From Vulcanimicrobiota bacterium (lineage in GTDB: Bacteria; Vulcanimicrobiota; Vulcanimicrobiia; Vulcanimicrobiales; Vulcanimicrobiaceae): a DNA stretch of 46,777 bases. How positions within the stretch are numbered: position 1 is the stretch's first letter; each line of letters opens with the position of its first letter. Made by a program: the position numbers and the translations under genes. Location of the stretch: assembly GCA_027459845.1 (NCBI GenBank), contig DAIDGS010000117.1, positions 1 through 46,777 of the forward strand, read 5' to 3'. Shown here piece after piece: positions 8,282 to 16,469 of this stretch. The notes beneath the pieces were generated by a model. That model saw nothing but the letters and a program-made list of their open reading frames with translations. It did not search any database and had not been told where the DNA came from.

Positions 8282-10942
8282 ATGCGTACTCTTCGTTTTG
8301 CCGTCGCGGCTATGGTCGCGGCCTCGTTCCTGTGTTTCACCCCGCTGCACGCCCGTGCGGCCGGCGTCACCGTGACGCGCGCAACCCTCGCCAACGGACT
8401 GCGGATCGTCGTCGTCCATAACCCGTTGGCCCCGGTGGTGACGACGATGCTCAACTATCGGGTCGGATCCGACGAACAGCCGATCGCCGGCCTCGCGCAC
8501 GCTACCGAGCACATGATGTTTCGCGGGAGCAAGTCGCTCTCGTCATCCCAGTTGATGGATGCGCTCAGCGTCACGGGCGGCGATTTCGACGCCGATACCC
8601 AGGATGCCGTGACGCAGTACTTTTTCACGATGCCATCGCAGTATCTCGATATCGCCTTGCGGCTCGAGCGTTCGCGCGCCAGCGGCCTGCTGATGTCGCA
8701 GAAACTCTGGGAACAGGAACGCGGCGCGATCACCCAAGAGGTGACGCAGGACAACAGCAACGCGATCTACCGCGTCTACGACAAGATGCAGCGGCGGCTG
8801 ATGGCCGGCACGCCGTATGCGAAGAATACGCTTGGAACCCGCTACGATTTCGCGCACAAGGTCAACAGTCCCCAACTGCTCAAGTTCTACCATACCTGGT
8901 ACCACCCGAATAACGCGATCTACGTGATCGTCGGCGACGTCGACGGACCGGCGACGGTCGCCAAAGTGAAGCAGATTTTCGGGAACCTGCCGGCGGCCAA
9001 ACTCCCGGCGCGCCCGTCGGTGCACCTCAAGCCGCTGGTGGCCAAGACGTACCACGACGTCTCCGATCAACCGTTCACCGCCGTGATCCTGGGCTATCGC
9101 ATGCCCGGCTATGCGAGTCGCGACTATGCGGCCGGTCAGATTCTCGGCGATGTGCTCAACAATCCGCGCAGCGCCTTCGGGTCGCTCCCGTACACCGGCG
9201 CCGCGCTCTTCACGCAGTTCTTCGGACAGACCTACGCCAAGGCCGGCTTCGGCTTGCTCTTCGCGGGCGTGCCGGTGACGACCAAACCGCAAGCGATCGA
9301 CCAGACCATGCGCACGATCGTCGCCAACTACGAGAAGACCGGCGTCCCGGCCGATTTGGTCCGCGCAGCGAAGCTGCGCGAGATTTCGCAACTGGAGTTC
9401 AGCGGCAACTCGATCGAAGGCTCGGCGTTCGAGTGGAGCCAAGCCGTTGCGGTCCAGGGGCTGCGCTCGCCGAACGACATGATCGCGCAGTTCAAGAAGG
9501 TCACGACCGCCGACGTGAATCGCGTCATGCGCACGTACCTCGACAACGCGACCGCACTCACCGCCATCGCCGTTCCCAAGAGCGCGGGTGCAGCCGCCGG
9601 CAGCGCGCCGATGGCCAAGGAGAACAACGCGATTCCGCCGTCGTCGCACCAACCGCTGCCGAGTTGGGCGCAGTCGGTGCTGGCGCACTTGCACGTTCCG
9701 CAGAATACCTTACACCCGATCGACCAAACGCTCCCTAATGGCCTGCGGCTGATCGTCCAGCCGGAGGACATCAGCAAGACGGTCGTCGTCGCCGGGCAAA
9801 TCCTCAACAATCCGCAGGTGCAGGAGCCCAAGGGGCAAGACGGCGTTGCCGATCTCACCAGTGCGCTGTTGCCGTTCGGGACCACGACCTACGGCCGCGT
9901 CGCATTCCAGGCGCAACTCGACAAGATCGCGGCCACGACCTCGGCCGGAACGAGCTTCGGCCTGCAGGTGCTGGCGCCGGATTTCGATCGCGGCATGCAA
10001 CTGCTGGCCGACGAAGAGCTCCACCCGGCCTTCGACCCGAGTGCGTTTGCGATCGTCCAGCGCCAGGCGATCGGCGGGCTGACGGGCGAGATGAAATCAC
10101 CCGATCATCTCGCCGAGGTGGCGCTCAATAAAGCGCTCTATCCGCTCGGCGATCCCACCCAGCGCTTTGCGACGCCTGCATCGGTCGGCGCGTTGACGCT
10201 GGCCGACGTCAAAAGCTGGTACGCCGCGGCGTATCGCCCGGATCTCACGACGATCGTCGTGATCGGCGATGTGAGCCCGGCACAAGCCAAAGCCGTGGTG
10301 AGTCGGTACTTCGGCGGATGGACGGCCACGGGTCCGAAGCCGAACGTCTACCCGCCGCCGGTGCCGAACAACGTCGCCAGCGCGGCCGACGTTCCGGCGA
10401 CCGGCCGGGTGCAGTCGACGGTGCGGCTGGAAGAGACCCTCGATCTGCACCGGACCGACCCGGCCTGGCCGCTACTGCAGGTGGCCAATGCGGCGCTCTC
10501 AGGCGGGTTTTACTCCTCGCTGCTCTACCACGATCTGCGCGAAGTGCACGGCTACGCCTACTCGGTTGGAAGCTCGTTCTTTGGCGGCAAGGTGCGCGGA
10601 TCGTTCACCGTCCGATACGCCTGCGATCCACAGAACATTCTGCCGGCGCAGGCGCAGGTGCAGACCATTCTCGCGCGTCTTCAAAAAGCGCCGCTGCCGG
10701 CGGTGCGTCTGACCCGCGCCAAGGCGCTCCTGATGGGCGACGTGCCGATTCGCGCGGCGTCGTTCGACGGCGTGACCTCGCTGTTGCTCGGGTACGCGAC
10801 GCAGGGTCTCCCGCTCGATCAAGGGACGCTCGACGCGCGCGCCGAGTTGGGTGCGACTGCCGCGCAGATTCAGGCCGCGCTCGCGAAGTACGTGCGCCCG
10901 ACCGGGTTCGTGCGCATCGTCACCGGTCCGGCACCGCGATAA
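8282..10942 (+). CDS. Secreted M16-family zinc peptidase (tandem pitrilysin-like domains)
   Basis: An 886-residue protein with a signal peptide (about residues 1-26, MRTLRFAVAAM to ARA) and two M16 halves. The N-terminal half carries the inverted zinc motif HATEH (residues 73-77), with the third ligand Glu expected in the GAITQEV segment near residue 153. The C-terminal half starts near TLPNGLRLIVQPEDI, lacks HxxEH, and is the usual non-catalytic partner, with the R/Y-type end GGFYSSLLYHDLRE then HGYAYSVGS. It is expected to degrade peptides in the periplasm. A GTG at 8246 overlapping the recG stop would add 12 residues, but the ATG at 8282 gives a clean signal peptide. Confidence 0.92.
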   Translation: MRTLRFAVAAMVAASFLCFTPLHARAAGVTVTRATLANGLRIVVVHNPLAPVVTTMLNYRVGSDEQPIAGLAHATEHMMFRGSKSLSSSQLMDALSVTGGDFDADTQDAVTQYFFTMPSQYLDIALRLERSRASGLLMSQKLWEQERGAITQEVTQDNSNAIYRVYDKMQRRLMAGTPYAKNTLGTRYDFAHKVNSPQLLKFYHTWYHPNNAIYVIVGDVDGPATVAKVKQIFGNLPAAKLPARPSVHLKPLVAKTYHDVSDQPFTAVILGYRMPGYASRDYAAGQILGDVLNNPRSAFGSLPYTGAALFTQFFGQTYAKAGFGLLFAGVPVTTKPQAIDQTMRTIVANYEKTGVPADLVRAAKLREISQLEFSGNSIEGSAFEWSQAVAVQGLRSPNDMIAQFKKVTTADVNRVMRTYLDNATALTAIAVPKSAGAAAGSAPMAKENNAIPPSSHQPLPSWAQSVLAHLHVPQNTLHPIDQTLPNGLRLIVQPEDISKTVVVAGQILNNPQVQEPKGQDGVADLTSALLPFGTTTYGRVAFQAQLDKIAATTSAGTSFGLQVLAPDFDRGMQLLADEELHPAFDPSAFAIVQRQAIGGLTGEMKSPDHLAEVALNKALYPLGDPTQRFATPASVGALTLADVKSWYAAAYRPDLTTIVVIGDVSPAQAKAVVSRYFGGWTATGPKPNVYPPPVPNNVASAADVPATGRVQSTVRLEETLDLHRTDPAWPLLQVANAALSGGFYSSLLYHDLREVHGYAYSVGSSFFGGKVRGSFTVRYACDPQNILPAQAQVQTILARLQKAPLPAVRLTRAKALLMGDVPIRAASFDGVTSLLLGYATQGLPLDQGTLDARAELGATAAQIQAALAKYVRPTGFVRIVTGPAPR

Positions 10943-10960
10943 CGCGCGCTCGCTCCGCGT

Positions 10961-10980
10961 CGCCGCCGAACGCGGCGGCG
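10961..10980 (+). terminator. Strong GC hairpin between M16 peptidase and HAD genes
   Basis: An 8-bp perfect stem (10961-10968 with 10973-10980, CGCCGCCG/CGGCGGCG) closed by the 4-base loop AACG, in the 80-base gap after the M16 stop. There is no T-run afterwards, so it could be a terminator of the type without a U tract, or only GC-rich sequence. Confidence 0.35.
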
Positions 10981-11022
10981 GCGCGCGGGGCGGCTCTTGC
11001 GAGGCGTCGAAACGCGTCGCCT

Positions 11023-11724
11023 ATGCTGCCGGTACCGGCCGCGATCGGCTTCGATATCGATCACACCCTGCTCGTGGACAACAAGCTCGAGCGGGTCGCC
11101 TTCCTGCACCTGCTTGGGACGCTGTTGGCCGACGGCGGCGCTGCGATCGGCTCGCTGCCGGTCGAGATCGAGGCGATCGATGCGTTGCTGGCACGCCAGC
11201 GCAGCGGCGCGTGCTCGATCGATGCGGCGGTTGGGCAGTTCGCGACGCTCCACGGCCGCGCGGCGGAGCCGCGCTACGCGGCCAGCTTTCGTGCGACCGC
11301 TTTGCGCATGGTGGATGACTTCGTGATTCCGCTCCCAGGCGCGGTCGATACGCTGGCGGCGCTCCGAGAGTGCGGCATCGCCCTGGCGGTGCTGAGCAAC
11401 GGCTGGAATCCGCTCCAGCAGCGCAAAGCGGAGCGGGCCGGATTTCACGGCGTCGTCCTTACCAGCGCCGAGCTCGGCGTACAGAAGCCATCGCAGGCGG
11501 CCTTTGCGGCGCTGGTCGAGGTGCTCCAGGCGCCGCCCGCCCGCACCTGGTACGTGGGCGACGATCCGTACAACGACGTAGCCGGTGCGGCGGCGGCCGG
11601 ACTGGTGCCGGTGTGGCTCGACGCCGAGGCGCAACCGTATCCGCCCGAGCTGGCGCCTCCGGCACGGCGCATCGAGAGCCTGAGCGAGTTGCCGATGCTG
11701 GCCGCGGCGGCGGTGCCGTCGTGA
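11023..11724 (+). CDS. HAD-superfamily hydrolase (subfamily IA-like)
   Basis: A 233-residue phosphatase-type HAD protein. Motif I is GFDIDHTLL (Asp11 nucleophile, Asp13), motif II is LAVLSNGWN, the motif III Lys is in ELGVQKPS, and motif IV is YVGDDPYNDVAGAAAAG. A helical cap lies between residues about 20 and 95. Start at MLPVPAAIGFDID, since the longer in-frame reading overlaps the M16 gene. The likely substrate is a small phosphorylated metabolite and cannot be named. Its stop overlaps the rsmD GTG by four bases, so the pair is translationally coupled. Confidence 0.85.
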   Translation: MLPVPAAIGFDIDHTLLVDNKLERVAFLHLLGTLLADGGAAIGSLPVEIEAIDALLARQRSGACSIDAAVGQFATLHGRAAEPRYAASFRATALRMVDDFVIPLPGAVDTLAALRECGIALAVLSNGWNPLQQRKAERAGFHGVVLTSAELGVQKPSQAAFAALVEVLQAPPARTWYVGDDPYNDVAGAAAAGLVPVWLDAEAQPYPPELAPPARRIESLSELPMLAAAAVPS

Positions 11725-12296
11725 GCCCGCGCATCTCGGGTGGTTCGCTCAATAGCCGTAAGCTGAAGTCGCCCAAGGGCCTGCACGTGCGACCGACGCC
11801 GGGTCGCGTCAAGGAGTCGCTGTTTTCGATTCTGATGGGCCGTATCGAAGGTGCGCGCTTCCTCGACCTCTTTTCGGGAACCGGCGCGATCGGTTTCGAA
11901 GCCGCGTCGCGCGGTGCGGCGCGCGTGGTGTGCGTCGAGGGCCATCGCGAGACCGCGGCAGCGATCGAGGCCGCGGCCGGCGAGCTCGAGGTCGGCACCG
12001 TGGTCGCCGTCGTCGCGGCGCCGGCCGAGCGCGCGCTCTACCGGCTCGAGGGCCCGTTCGATCTCGTTTATCTCGATCCGCCATACGCTTCCGAGATGCC
12101 GCTGGGGCTCTTTCGCCTGCTGCTCGATCGCGGGCTTCTCGCCGACGACGCGCTGGTCATCTACGAGCACGCGGCCAAAAGCCTTCTCCCCGACGTACCG
12201 GGGTATCGCGGCGTTCGCGAAGAAGTCTACGGCGATGTGGCACTGGCCTTCTTTACCCCGCACGGGCGCGCTCGCGCGGATGCAACGGTAGGTTGA
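11721..12296 (+). CDS. rsmD: 16S rRNA (guanine-966-N2)-methyltransferase RsmD
   Basis: A 191-residue SAM-dependent methyltransferase predicted to modify G966 of 16S rRNA. It starts MSPRISGGSLNSRKLKSP, the RsmD-type beginning, followed by TPGRVKESLFSIL, the SAM-binding FSGTGAIG (residues 51-58) and the catalytic LDPPY (118-122). The GTG start at 11721 overlaps the HAD stop (GTGA). The 3' end overlaps the coaD start in TTGA. rsmD-coaD adjacency is a widespread bacterial arrangement, which supports both calls. Confidence 0.95.
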   Translation: MSPRISGGSLNSRKLKSPKGLHVRPTPGRVKESLFSILMGRIEGARFLDLFSGTGAIGFEAASRGAARVVCVEGHRETAAAIEAAAGELEVGTVVAVVAAPAERALYRLEGPFDLVYLDPPYASEMPLGLFRLLLDRGLLADDALVIYEHAAKSLLPDVPGYRGVREEVYGDVALAFFTPHGRARADATVG

Positions 12297-12808
12297 GCGC
12301 CGAAGCCGCAGCGCGCGGACGGCGCGCGATCTATCCCGGGTCGTTCGACCCACCGACCAACGGCCATCTCGACGTCATCGCGCGCGCAGCCTCGTGCTTT
12401 GCCGAGGTCATCGTTGCGGTCGTCGTGAACCCGCAGAAGCGCGATCCGATGTTCGCGCTCGAAGAACGCGAAGCGATGCTCCGGAACTGCGTCGCCGGTC
12501 TTTCCAACGTGCGCGTCGAGCACTTCCGCGGGCTGCTCGCCGACTACGTGCGAACCGCCGGCGTCGACGTCATCGTCAAAGGTCTGCGGGTGGTTTCCGA
12601 CTTCGAGAGCGAGATGTCGACCGCGCTGATGAACCGGTCGCTCTCGGGCGTCGACACGTTCTTCCTGATGTCGGATGCCAAGTATTCGTTTCTCAGTTCG
12701 AGTATGGTCAAAGAGGTGTTCTTTCTGGGTGGCGACGTCGCCGGCTACGTACCGGAACCGGTACTCCGCGTGATGTCCGTGAAGCGCACCAGCCTCAATG
12801 CACGTTAG
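12293..12808 (+). CDS. coaD: Phosphopantetheine adenylyltransferase CoaD
   Basis: A 171-residue nucleotidyltransferase making dephospho-CoA from 4'-phosphopantetheine and ATP. AIYPGSFDPPTNGHLDVI carries the (T/H)xGH motif at residues 22-25, then KGLRVVSDFESE, then SSSMVKEV near the phosphate-binding loop. No in-frame ATG or GTG lies close ahead; the TTG at 12293 overlaps the rsmD stop (TTGA) and gives the usual length plus about ten residues, so a TTG start is inferred. With the panE-like gene 6 kb upstream, two CoA-pathway steps are in this window. Confidence 0.95.
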   Translation: MSAEAAARGRRAIYPGSFDPPTNGHLDVIARAASCFAEVIVAVVVNPQKRDPMFALEEREAMLRNCVAGLSNVRVEHFRGLLADYVRTAGVDVIVKGLRVVSDFESEMSTALMNRSLSGVDTFFLMSDAKYSFLSSSMVKEVFFLGGDVAGYVPEPVLRVMSVKRTSLNAR

Positions 12809-12833
12809 CAACCACGAAAAGGAGCACTCTGCA

Positions 12834-13385
12834 ATGTCGATCTACCGTGTGTTAGAAAAGCTGGAATCGTACGTTCACGAGGGGACCTGGCTGCCGGCCG
12901 GCTACCGGGTCCTTTCCGAAGAGCGTCTCATCGAGTTCGTCGAAAAGATCCGCGCCTCGCTGCCCGAGGAAGTCGGGCGTGCCAAGGTCATCGCGCGCGA
13001 CCAAGAGCGCGTGCTGCGGGCCGCACAGGAGAAGGCCGAAGCCATCGTCGAGCAAGCGCAGAGCAAGCACGAAGAGCTGGTCGAGGGCAGCGTGCTGGTG
13101 CAGCGCGCGCAGACGACCGCCGAAGCGGTGCTGCGCGATGCCGAGGAGCGCGCGCGGCGCGTGCGCGACGGCGCCGACCAGTATGCCGCCGGCGTCCTCG
13201 CCGAAATGGAAGCCCGCCTGGGAAACGCCCTGGGTGCCGTGCGCAAGGGCCGCGAAACGCTGGAGCGTGCCAAGCCGAGCGCGGCTGCGCCGGTGCGCCC
13301 GCTCGCGGATGCCGCCGCACAGAACAAGCGAGCGGCCTTCGACTTGCAAACCGCCGAGGAGACCGCGGCGCTCGAAAGCGTGTAA
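12834..13385 (+). CDS. Coiled-coil protein, ATP-synthase-B/DivIVA-like
   Basis: A 183-residue, highly charged protein with a short structured start (MSIYRVLEKLESYVHEGTW), then a long Ala/Glu/Arg-rich coiled coil from about residue 40 to 150. No membrane segment or signal peptide is present. The AAAAGGAG-type ribosome site at 12817-12824, nine bases before the ATG at 12834, fixes the start and rejects an in-frame ATG at 12798. Similar coiled-coil proteins often follow coaD in other bacteria and are labelled ATP synthase B-like, without experimental support. A role in envelope or cell organisation is only a guess. Confidence 0.7.
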   Translation: MSIYRVLEKLESYVHEGTWLPAGYRVLSEERLIEFVEKIRASLPEEVGRAKVIARDQERVLRAAQEKAEAIVEQAQSKHEELVEGSVLVQRAQTTAEAVLRDAEERARRVRDGADQYAAGVLAEMEARLGNALGAVRKGRETLERAKPSAAAPVRPLADAAAQNKRAAFDLQTAEETAALESV

Positions 13386-13414
13386 ACACCCCGCAAGCTG
13401 GGAAGAACGCCCGC

Positions 13415-13822
13415 ATGCAACGCTTTCTCTCGATCCTCGCATTCGGTTTCCTCACGCTCGCAACGGCGCTCCCGGCGGTCGCCGCCGGAGTTGTCGGCAC
13501 CGTGGTCGACGCGCGCACCGGTCACCCGCTGGCGGGCGTCCCGGTGACGATTCGGAGCTGGGAGTCGCATCCACGCGTGTGGCGCGAGCGGACCGCTCGC
13601 GACGGGTCCTTTGCGAACGTCACGCTGCCGCCCGGCCGCTACTTGGTGGTTGCGCGCGTGCCGGGCCGGACGCTCGGTTGCGCGGTCGACGACGCCTTTA
13701 GCGGCGAGATCGCGCACGTGCGGATCGGCGTCGGTGGCGCAACGATTATGTGCAGCGGACCGCGCGTGCAGCCGGCGATCGTCGACCCGAACGAAACCGC
13801 CGACGTCTATCGCGTGCGCTAG
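13415..13822 (+). CDS. Secreted carboxypeptidase-regulatory-like domain protein
   Basis: A 135-residue exported protein with a signal peptide at residues 1-24 (hydrophobic SILAFGFLTLATALPAVAA). A single carboxypeptidase-regulatory-like beta-sandwich follows: VVGTVVDARTGHPLAGVPVTI, then ARDGSFANVTLPPGRYLVVARVPG. No catalytic domain is attached. Such domains usually serve as adhesive or structural modules at the cell surface or in the periplasm. It lies 29 bases after the coiled-coil gene and is convergent with the Crp-like regulator. The two later Cys residues could form a disulfide. Confidence 0.75.
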   Translation: MQRFLSILAFGFLTLATALPAVAAGVVGTVVDARTGHPLAGVPVTIRSWESHPRVWRERTARDGSFANVTLPPGRYLVVARVPGRTLGCAVDDAFSGEIAHVRIGVGGATIMCSGPRVQPAIVDPNETADVYRVR

Positions 13823-13839
13823 TCGCCGTCGCGGCGCCG

Positions 13840-14787
13840 TTAGACCGGCGGGGCTTGAACGTTGTGCGCGAAGGCTTCGAGGCGCGAGCGGTCGATGGCC
13901 TTGACCCGTCCGCGGTCGAGTTCGAGCGCCGATGCGTTCTTCAGGCGCAGCAGCGCCCGCGCCGCCATATCGCGGACGGTGCCGGCGGCGGCCGCGATCT
14001 GCGCCTGCGAGAGGTTTTCGACTCCCGGGAGGCCGCGCGTCATGCCGACCGACGTGCGCGCGTAGCCCAGCAGAAACTTGGCGACGCGCTGAAGTACGTG
14101 CGCGAAGGCGAGGTCGGCGATCGTATCGATCGAGCGGCGGCGCGCCTGCGACGATGCGATCAAGAAGCCGAGGGCGAGTTCGGCGTCGTTACGCGCGGCA
14201 TGAATCACCGCCTCGCTCGGGAGCGTGATGATGGTCGTGTCGGTGAGCGCCTCGGCGCGCGTGGTGGCGCCGCCGCCGTCGAAAGAGCCGCTCTCGTTGA
14301 GGGTATCGTGCGTGAGGCGTTCGCCGATGGTATGGGTCTTACCGTCGGGTGAGAGCAGCGTGTAGATGACCTTGCCGAGCTTGACGATACCGAGGTACGG
14401 CCACATCTCGCCCTCGTCGAAAATCGTATCGCCCGACTTGTAACTCCGCTCGCTCATCTGTCCCGCAAGCTCTTTGATCGTCGACGCCTTGGCGGCGGTA
14501 AACTGCGGAACGTGCTGAAGGAAGGTTTCGCCGTCGGCGTGTTCGTCAATGCGTTCGAGCCGGATCGTCCAGCGACTGCCGCCCAAGTTGCGCGCGTCCC
14601 AAGAGAACCGCCCGGCCCGAAGCTGGGTCATCTCGTTGCGCAGCGCGCGCGGGTCGGTCTCTTCGTTGATCTCCACCGCGGTTCCGACTTGGAGTTTGTC
14701 GAAGGCTTCAAGGATCTGCTCGGTCTTGGTCGCAGGCGGAAGCGACCGGGCGTCGAGCACGATCGCGGCGGGACGGTTCATCGGCAT
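13840..14787 (-). CDS. DUF2249 - Crp/Fnr fusion transcriptional regulator
   Basis: A 315-residue protein with two parts. Residues about 9-80 match DUF2249 (VLDARSLPP, then EQILEAFDKLQVG, DPRALRNEMTQLRAGRFSWD and W-x-IRLERI). Residues about 95-205 form a cyclic-nucleotide-binding beta-roll (KSGDTIFDEGE, GIVKLGKVIYTLL), and residues about 259-303 a Crp-type winged helix (LSQAQIAAAAGTVRDMAARAL). The phosphate-binding Arg/Ser cassette of cAMP-binding CRP is not evident, so the effector is probably not cAMP. DUF2249 proteins occur near nitric-oxide and respiratory genes. A redox or NO sensor is a guess. It is divergent from the thioredoxin gene. Confidence 0.8.
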   Translation of the reverse strand: MPMNRPAAIVLDARSLPPATKTEQILEAFDKLQVGTAVEINEETDPRALRNEMTQLRAGRFSWDARNLGGSRWTIRLERIDEHADGETFLQHVPQFTAAKASTIKELAGQMSERSYKSGDTIFDEGEMWPYLGIVKLGKVIYTLLSPDGKTHTIGERLTHDTLNESGSFDGGGATTRAEALTDTTIITLPSEAVIHAARNDAELALGFLIASSQARRRSIDTIADLAFAHVLQRVAKFLLGYARTSVGMTRGLPGVENLSQAQIAAAAGTVRDMAARALLRLKNASALELDRGRVKAIDRSRLEAFAHNVQAPPV

Positions 14788-14868
14788 AGCCCGCCATGTT
14801 TTTGATGCCCCCCGCGAGCGCCTGCTCCGGCGGCGGAGGCCGAGGCACGCGACGCGAAGAGCGCAGCG

Positions 14869-15402
14869 ATGCAGCGGTTGTGGTCGATGGGGCGGCTCTG
14901 GGACGTTTTGGCGACGCTCGCGATTCTGGCGGCCGTGTGGAAACTCTTCCTGGCCCCGCGCTTCTTACCGCTGGCCGGTGCCTACCCGGCGCCGCCGGCC
15001 ACCTTTGCTCGCCTGGACGGCCCGGCCTTTCGGGTGCGGGAGGCACGCGGCCGGCTGTTGATCCTCGATTTCTACGCCAGCTGGTGTGCGCCGTGCCGGA
15101 TCGAGACGCCGATGGTCGCGGCCTGGGCGCGCGCGCATCCGGCCGCCCGCGTGATCCCGGTCGACGTCGGCGAGTCCCGCGCCGTCGTCCAGGCCTACGC
15201 GCAGGCGCACCGGCTCGGAAACGTTGCGTACGATCCGCATGCCCAAGCACGGGTGATGTTCGGTGTGGTCGGCTTTCCAACGGTCGTCGTCATCGATCCG
15301 CAGGGGCGCGTGCGCTCGAGCTGGGCCGGGCTCAATCCCGCGATCGACCTTGCGCTCGACCACGCCGCAGCGGTGCTCGGCGCGCCGGGCGCCTCGCGCT
15401 AG
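14869..15402 (+). CDS. Membrane-anchored thioredoxin-like (TlpA-type) protein
   Basis: A 177-residue protein with one N-terminal membrane helix (about residues 8-28) and a thioredoxin fold on the outside. ILDFYASWCAPC holds the redox pair Cys73/Cys76 and GFPTVVVID the cis-proline loop. The expected role is periplasmic disulfide reduction, for example in cytochrome c maturation or oxidative-damage repair, but no partner gene is near. It is divergent from the DUF2249-Crp regulator, a plausible controller. Its stop interlocks with the convergent lipoprotein gene in CTAG. Confidence 0.86.
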   Translation: MQRLWSMGRLWDVLATLAILAAVWKLFLAPRFLPLAGAYPAPPATFARLDGPAFRVREARGRLLILDFYASWCAPCRIETPMVAAWARAHPAARVIPVDVGESRAVVQAYAQAHRLGNVAYDPHAQARVMFGVVGFPTVVVIDPQGRVRSSWAGLNPAIDLALDHAAAVLGAPGASR

Positions 15403-16469
15403 GGCCCGTCGGCCGGAACGGCGCGATAGACGACCGTCGCATCCGAGACGATGCGCGCGTCGAAACGGAAGGTCGCGCTCCGGGCGACGATCCGGCGCCG
15501 CTGCGATGCGGCCCCGGCGCGCGCGTTGAAGTCGCGATTGGGAACCGAGCCCGGGGAATCGTAGCGGTAGATTTCGTAGCTCGCGCCGACGTGCAGGCCC
15601 GAGACGGTCACGATGAGGCGCAGCGGCTCCGGCGTCGGCCGGCGGTTGGAGCCGTTACGCATTGTCGGGCGCTCGGCGTTGGTGCTGGTGGCGATGCGGA
15701 CCGGGAGCGTCTCGTGCCGTGGGTCGTCGATCCCGGTCACGGCCAGGCCGTAATCGCGCGTTCCGGCCGGCAACGAGTAGATCGGCTGGGTGGGTGCGTT
15801 GGCTTGGGCGCGATCGGCGGCAAAGCTCCCGAAGGCGTACGTATAGATGTACGTCGGACGGCCGTTCGGGGTGTAGAGCCCGTTGTCGCTGAAGCGGATG
15901 ACGTCGCGCGGATCGTAGGCGCCGTCGTCACGCGGCAGACGCGACACGATCGCGTTCACCGGGACGATGTGATCGTACGAGGGATCGCCGGCGTTCGGAT
16001 CGGTCTTCCCATAGAGCAGGTACTCGTTGTTATAGACGCCGATGATGACCGGAAACCCGGAGGTCACTTCGCGCTTCACCCAGGTGAGGAACTGCGCGGT
16101 CGTCGCGCCGGCCGACGGTTGCCATGCGCGCGTCGTAAGGTGCAGCGCACGGGCCGCGCGGCCGGCGTTGACGCCGAGCAGCAGTTGGCTGGTGGCCCGA
16201 TACTGCGCGATGCCGGGGCTGGCGAGTGCGCGCGCGGTGTACTGCGAGAGGTAGGTGCCGTAATAGAGTGCGGCGCTGATCAGCGACGTCTCGCCGCAGT
16301 AGCCGAAGTTCGCGTTCCACTGCAGGCGCGGCGGTATGTCGTTGGCGATGACGGTGAGAGCGGCCGGCCGCAACTGCGCCGCCTGCGGCAGGCCCGAGCC
16401 GTTGCAGGCGGCCAGCAGCAGTGCTGCGACGGCCGCAAGTGCGCTGCGCCGCGTTAGTGTCCGCTCCAC
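15399..16469 (-). CDS. Lipoprotein with C39-like cysteine-peptidase fold (putative)
   Basis: A 356-residue exported lipoprotein. The signal ends in the lipobox L19-A20-A21-C22. The first half looks like a C39-type papain-like fold: the potential nucleophile Cys58 in NFGYCGETSLISAAL, and a potential His in PSYDHIVPVNAIVS after FPVIIGVYNN. The second half (about residues 230-350) is beta-rich, with LIVTVSGLHVGASYEIYRY, and may be a binding domain. No ABC-exporter partner or leader peptide gene is adjacent, so it is not an obvious bacteriocin protease. The start overlaps the end of the enoyl-CoA hydratase gene by 16 bases. Family membership is my reading of motifs only. Confidence 0.6.
   Translation of the reverse strand: MERTLTRRSALAAVAALLLAACNGSGLPQAAQLRPAALTVIANDIPPRLQWNANFGYCGETSLISAALYYGTYLSQYTARALASPGIAQYRATSQLLLGVNAGRAARALHLTTRAWQPSAGATTAQFLTWVKREVTSGFPVIIGVYNNEYLLYGKTDPNAGDPSYDHIVPVNAIVSRLPRDDGAYDPRDVIRFSDNGLYTPNGRPTYIYTYAFGSFAADRAQANAPTQPIYSLPAGTRDYGLAVTGIDDPRHETLPVRIATSTNAERPTMRNGSNRRPTPEPLRLIVTVSGLHVGASYEIYRYDSPGSVPNRDFNARAGAASQRRRIVARSATFRFDARIVSDATVVYRAVPADGP

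Noticed and set aside
8246-8284. GTG at 8246 as the start of the M16 peptidase
   Set aside because: It overlaps the recG stop attractively, but the ATG at 8282 gives a proper signal peptide without a 12-residue charged prefix.
14796-16457. A 553-residue plus-strand frame crossing the thioredoxin and lipoprotein genes
   Set aside because: Arg-rich low-complexity translation overlapping two supported genes in other frames.
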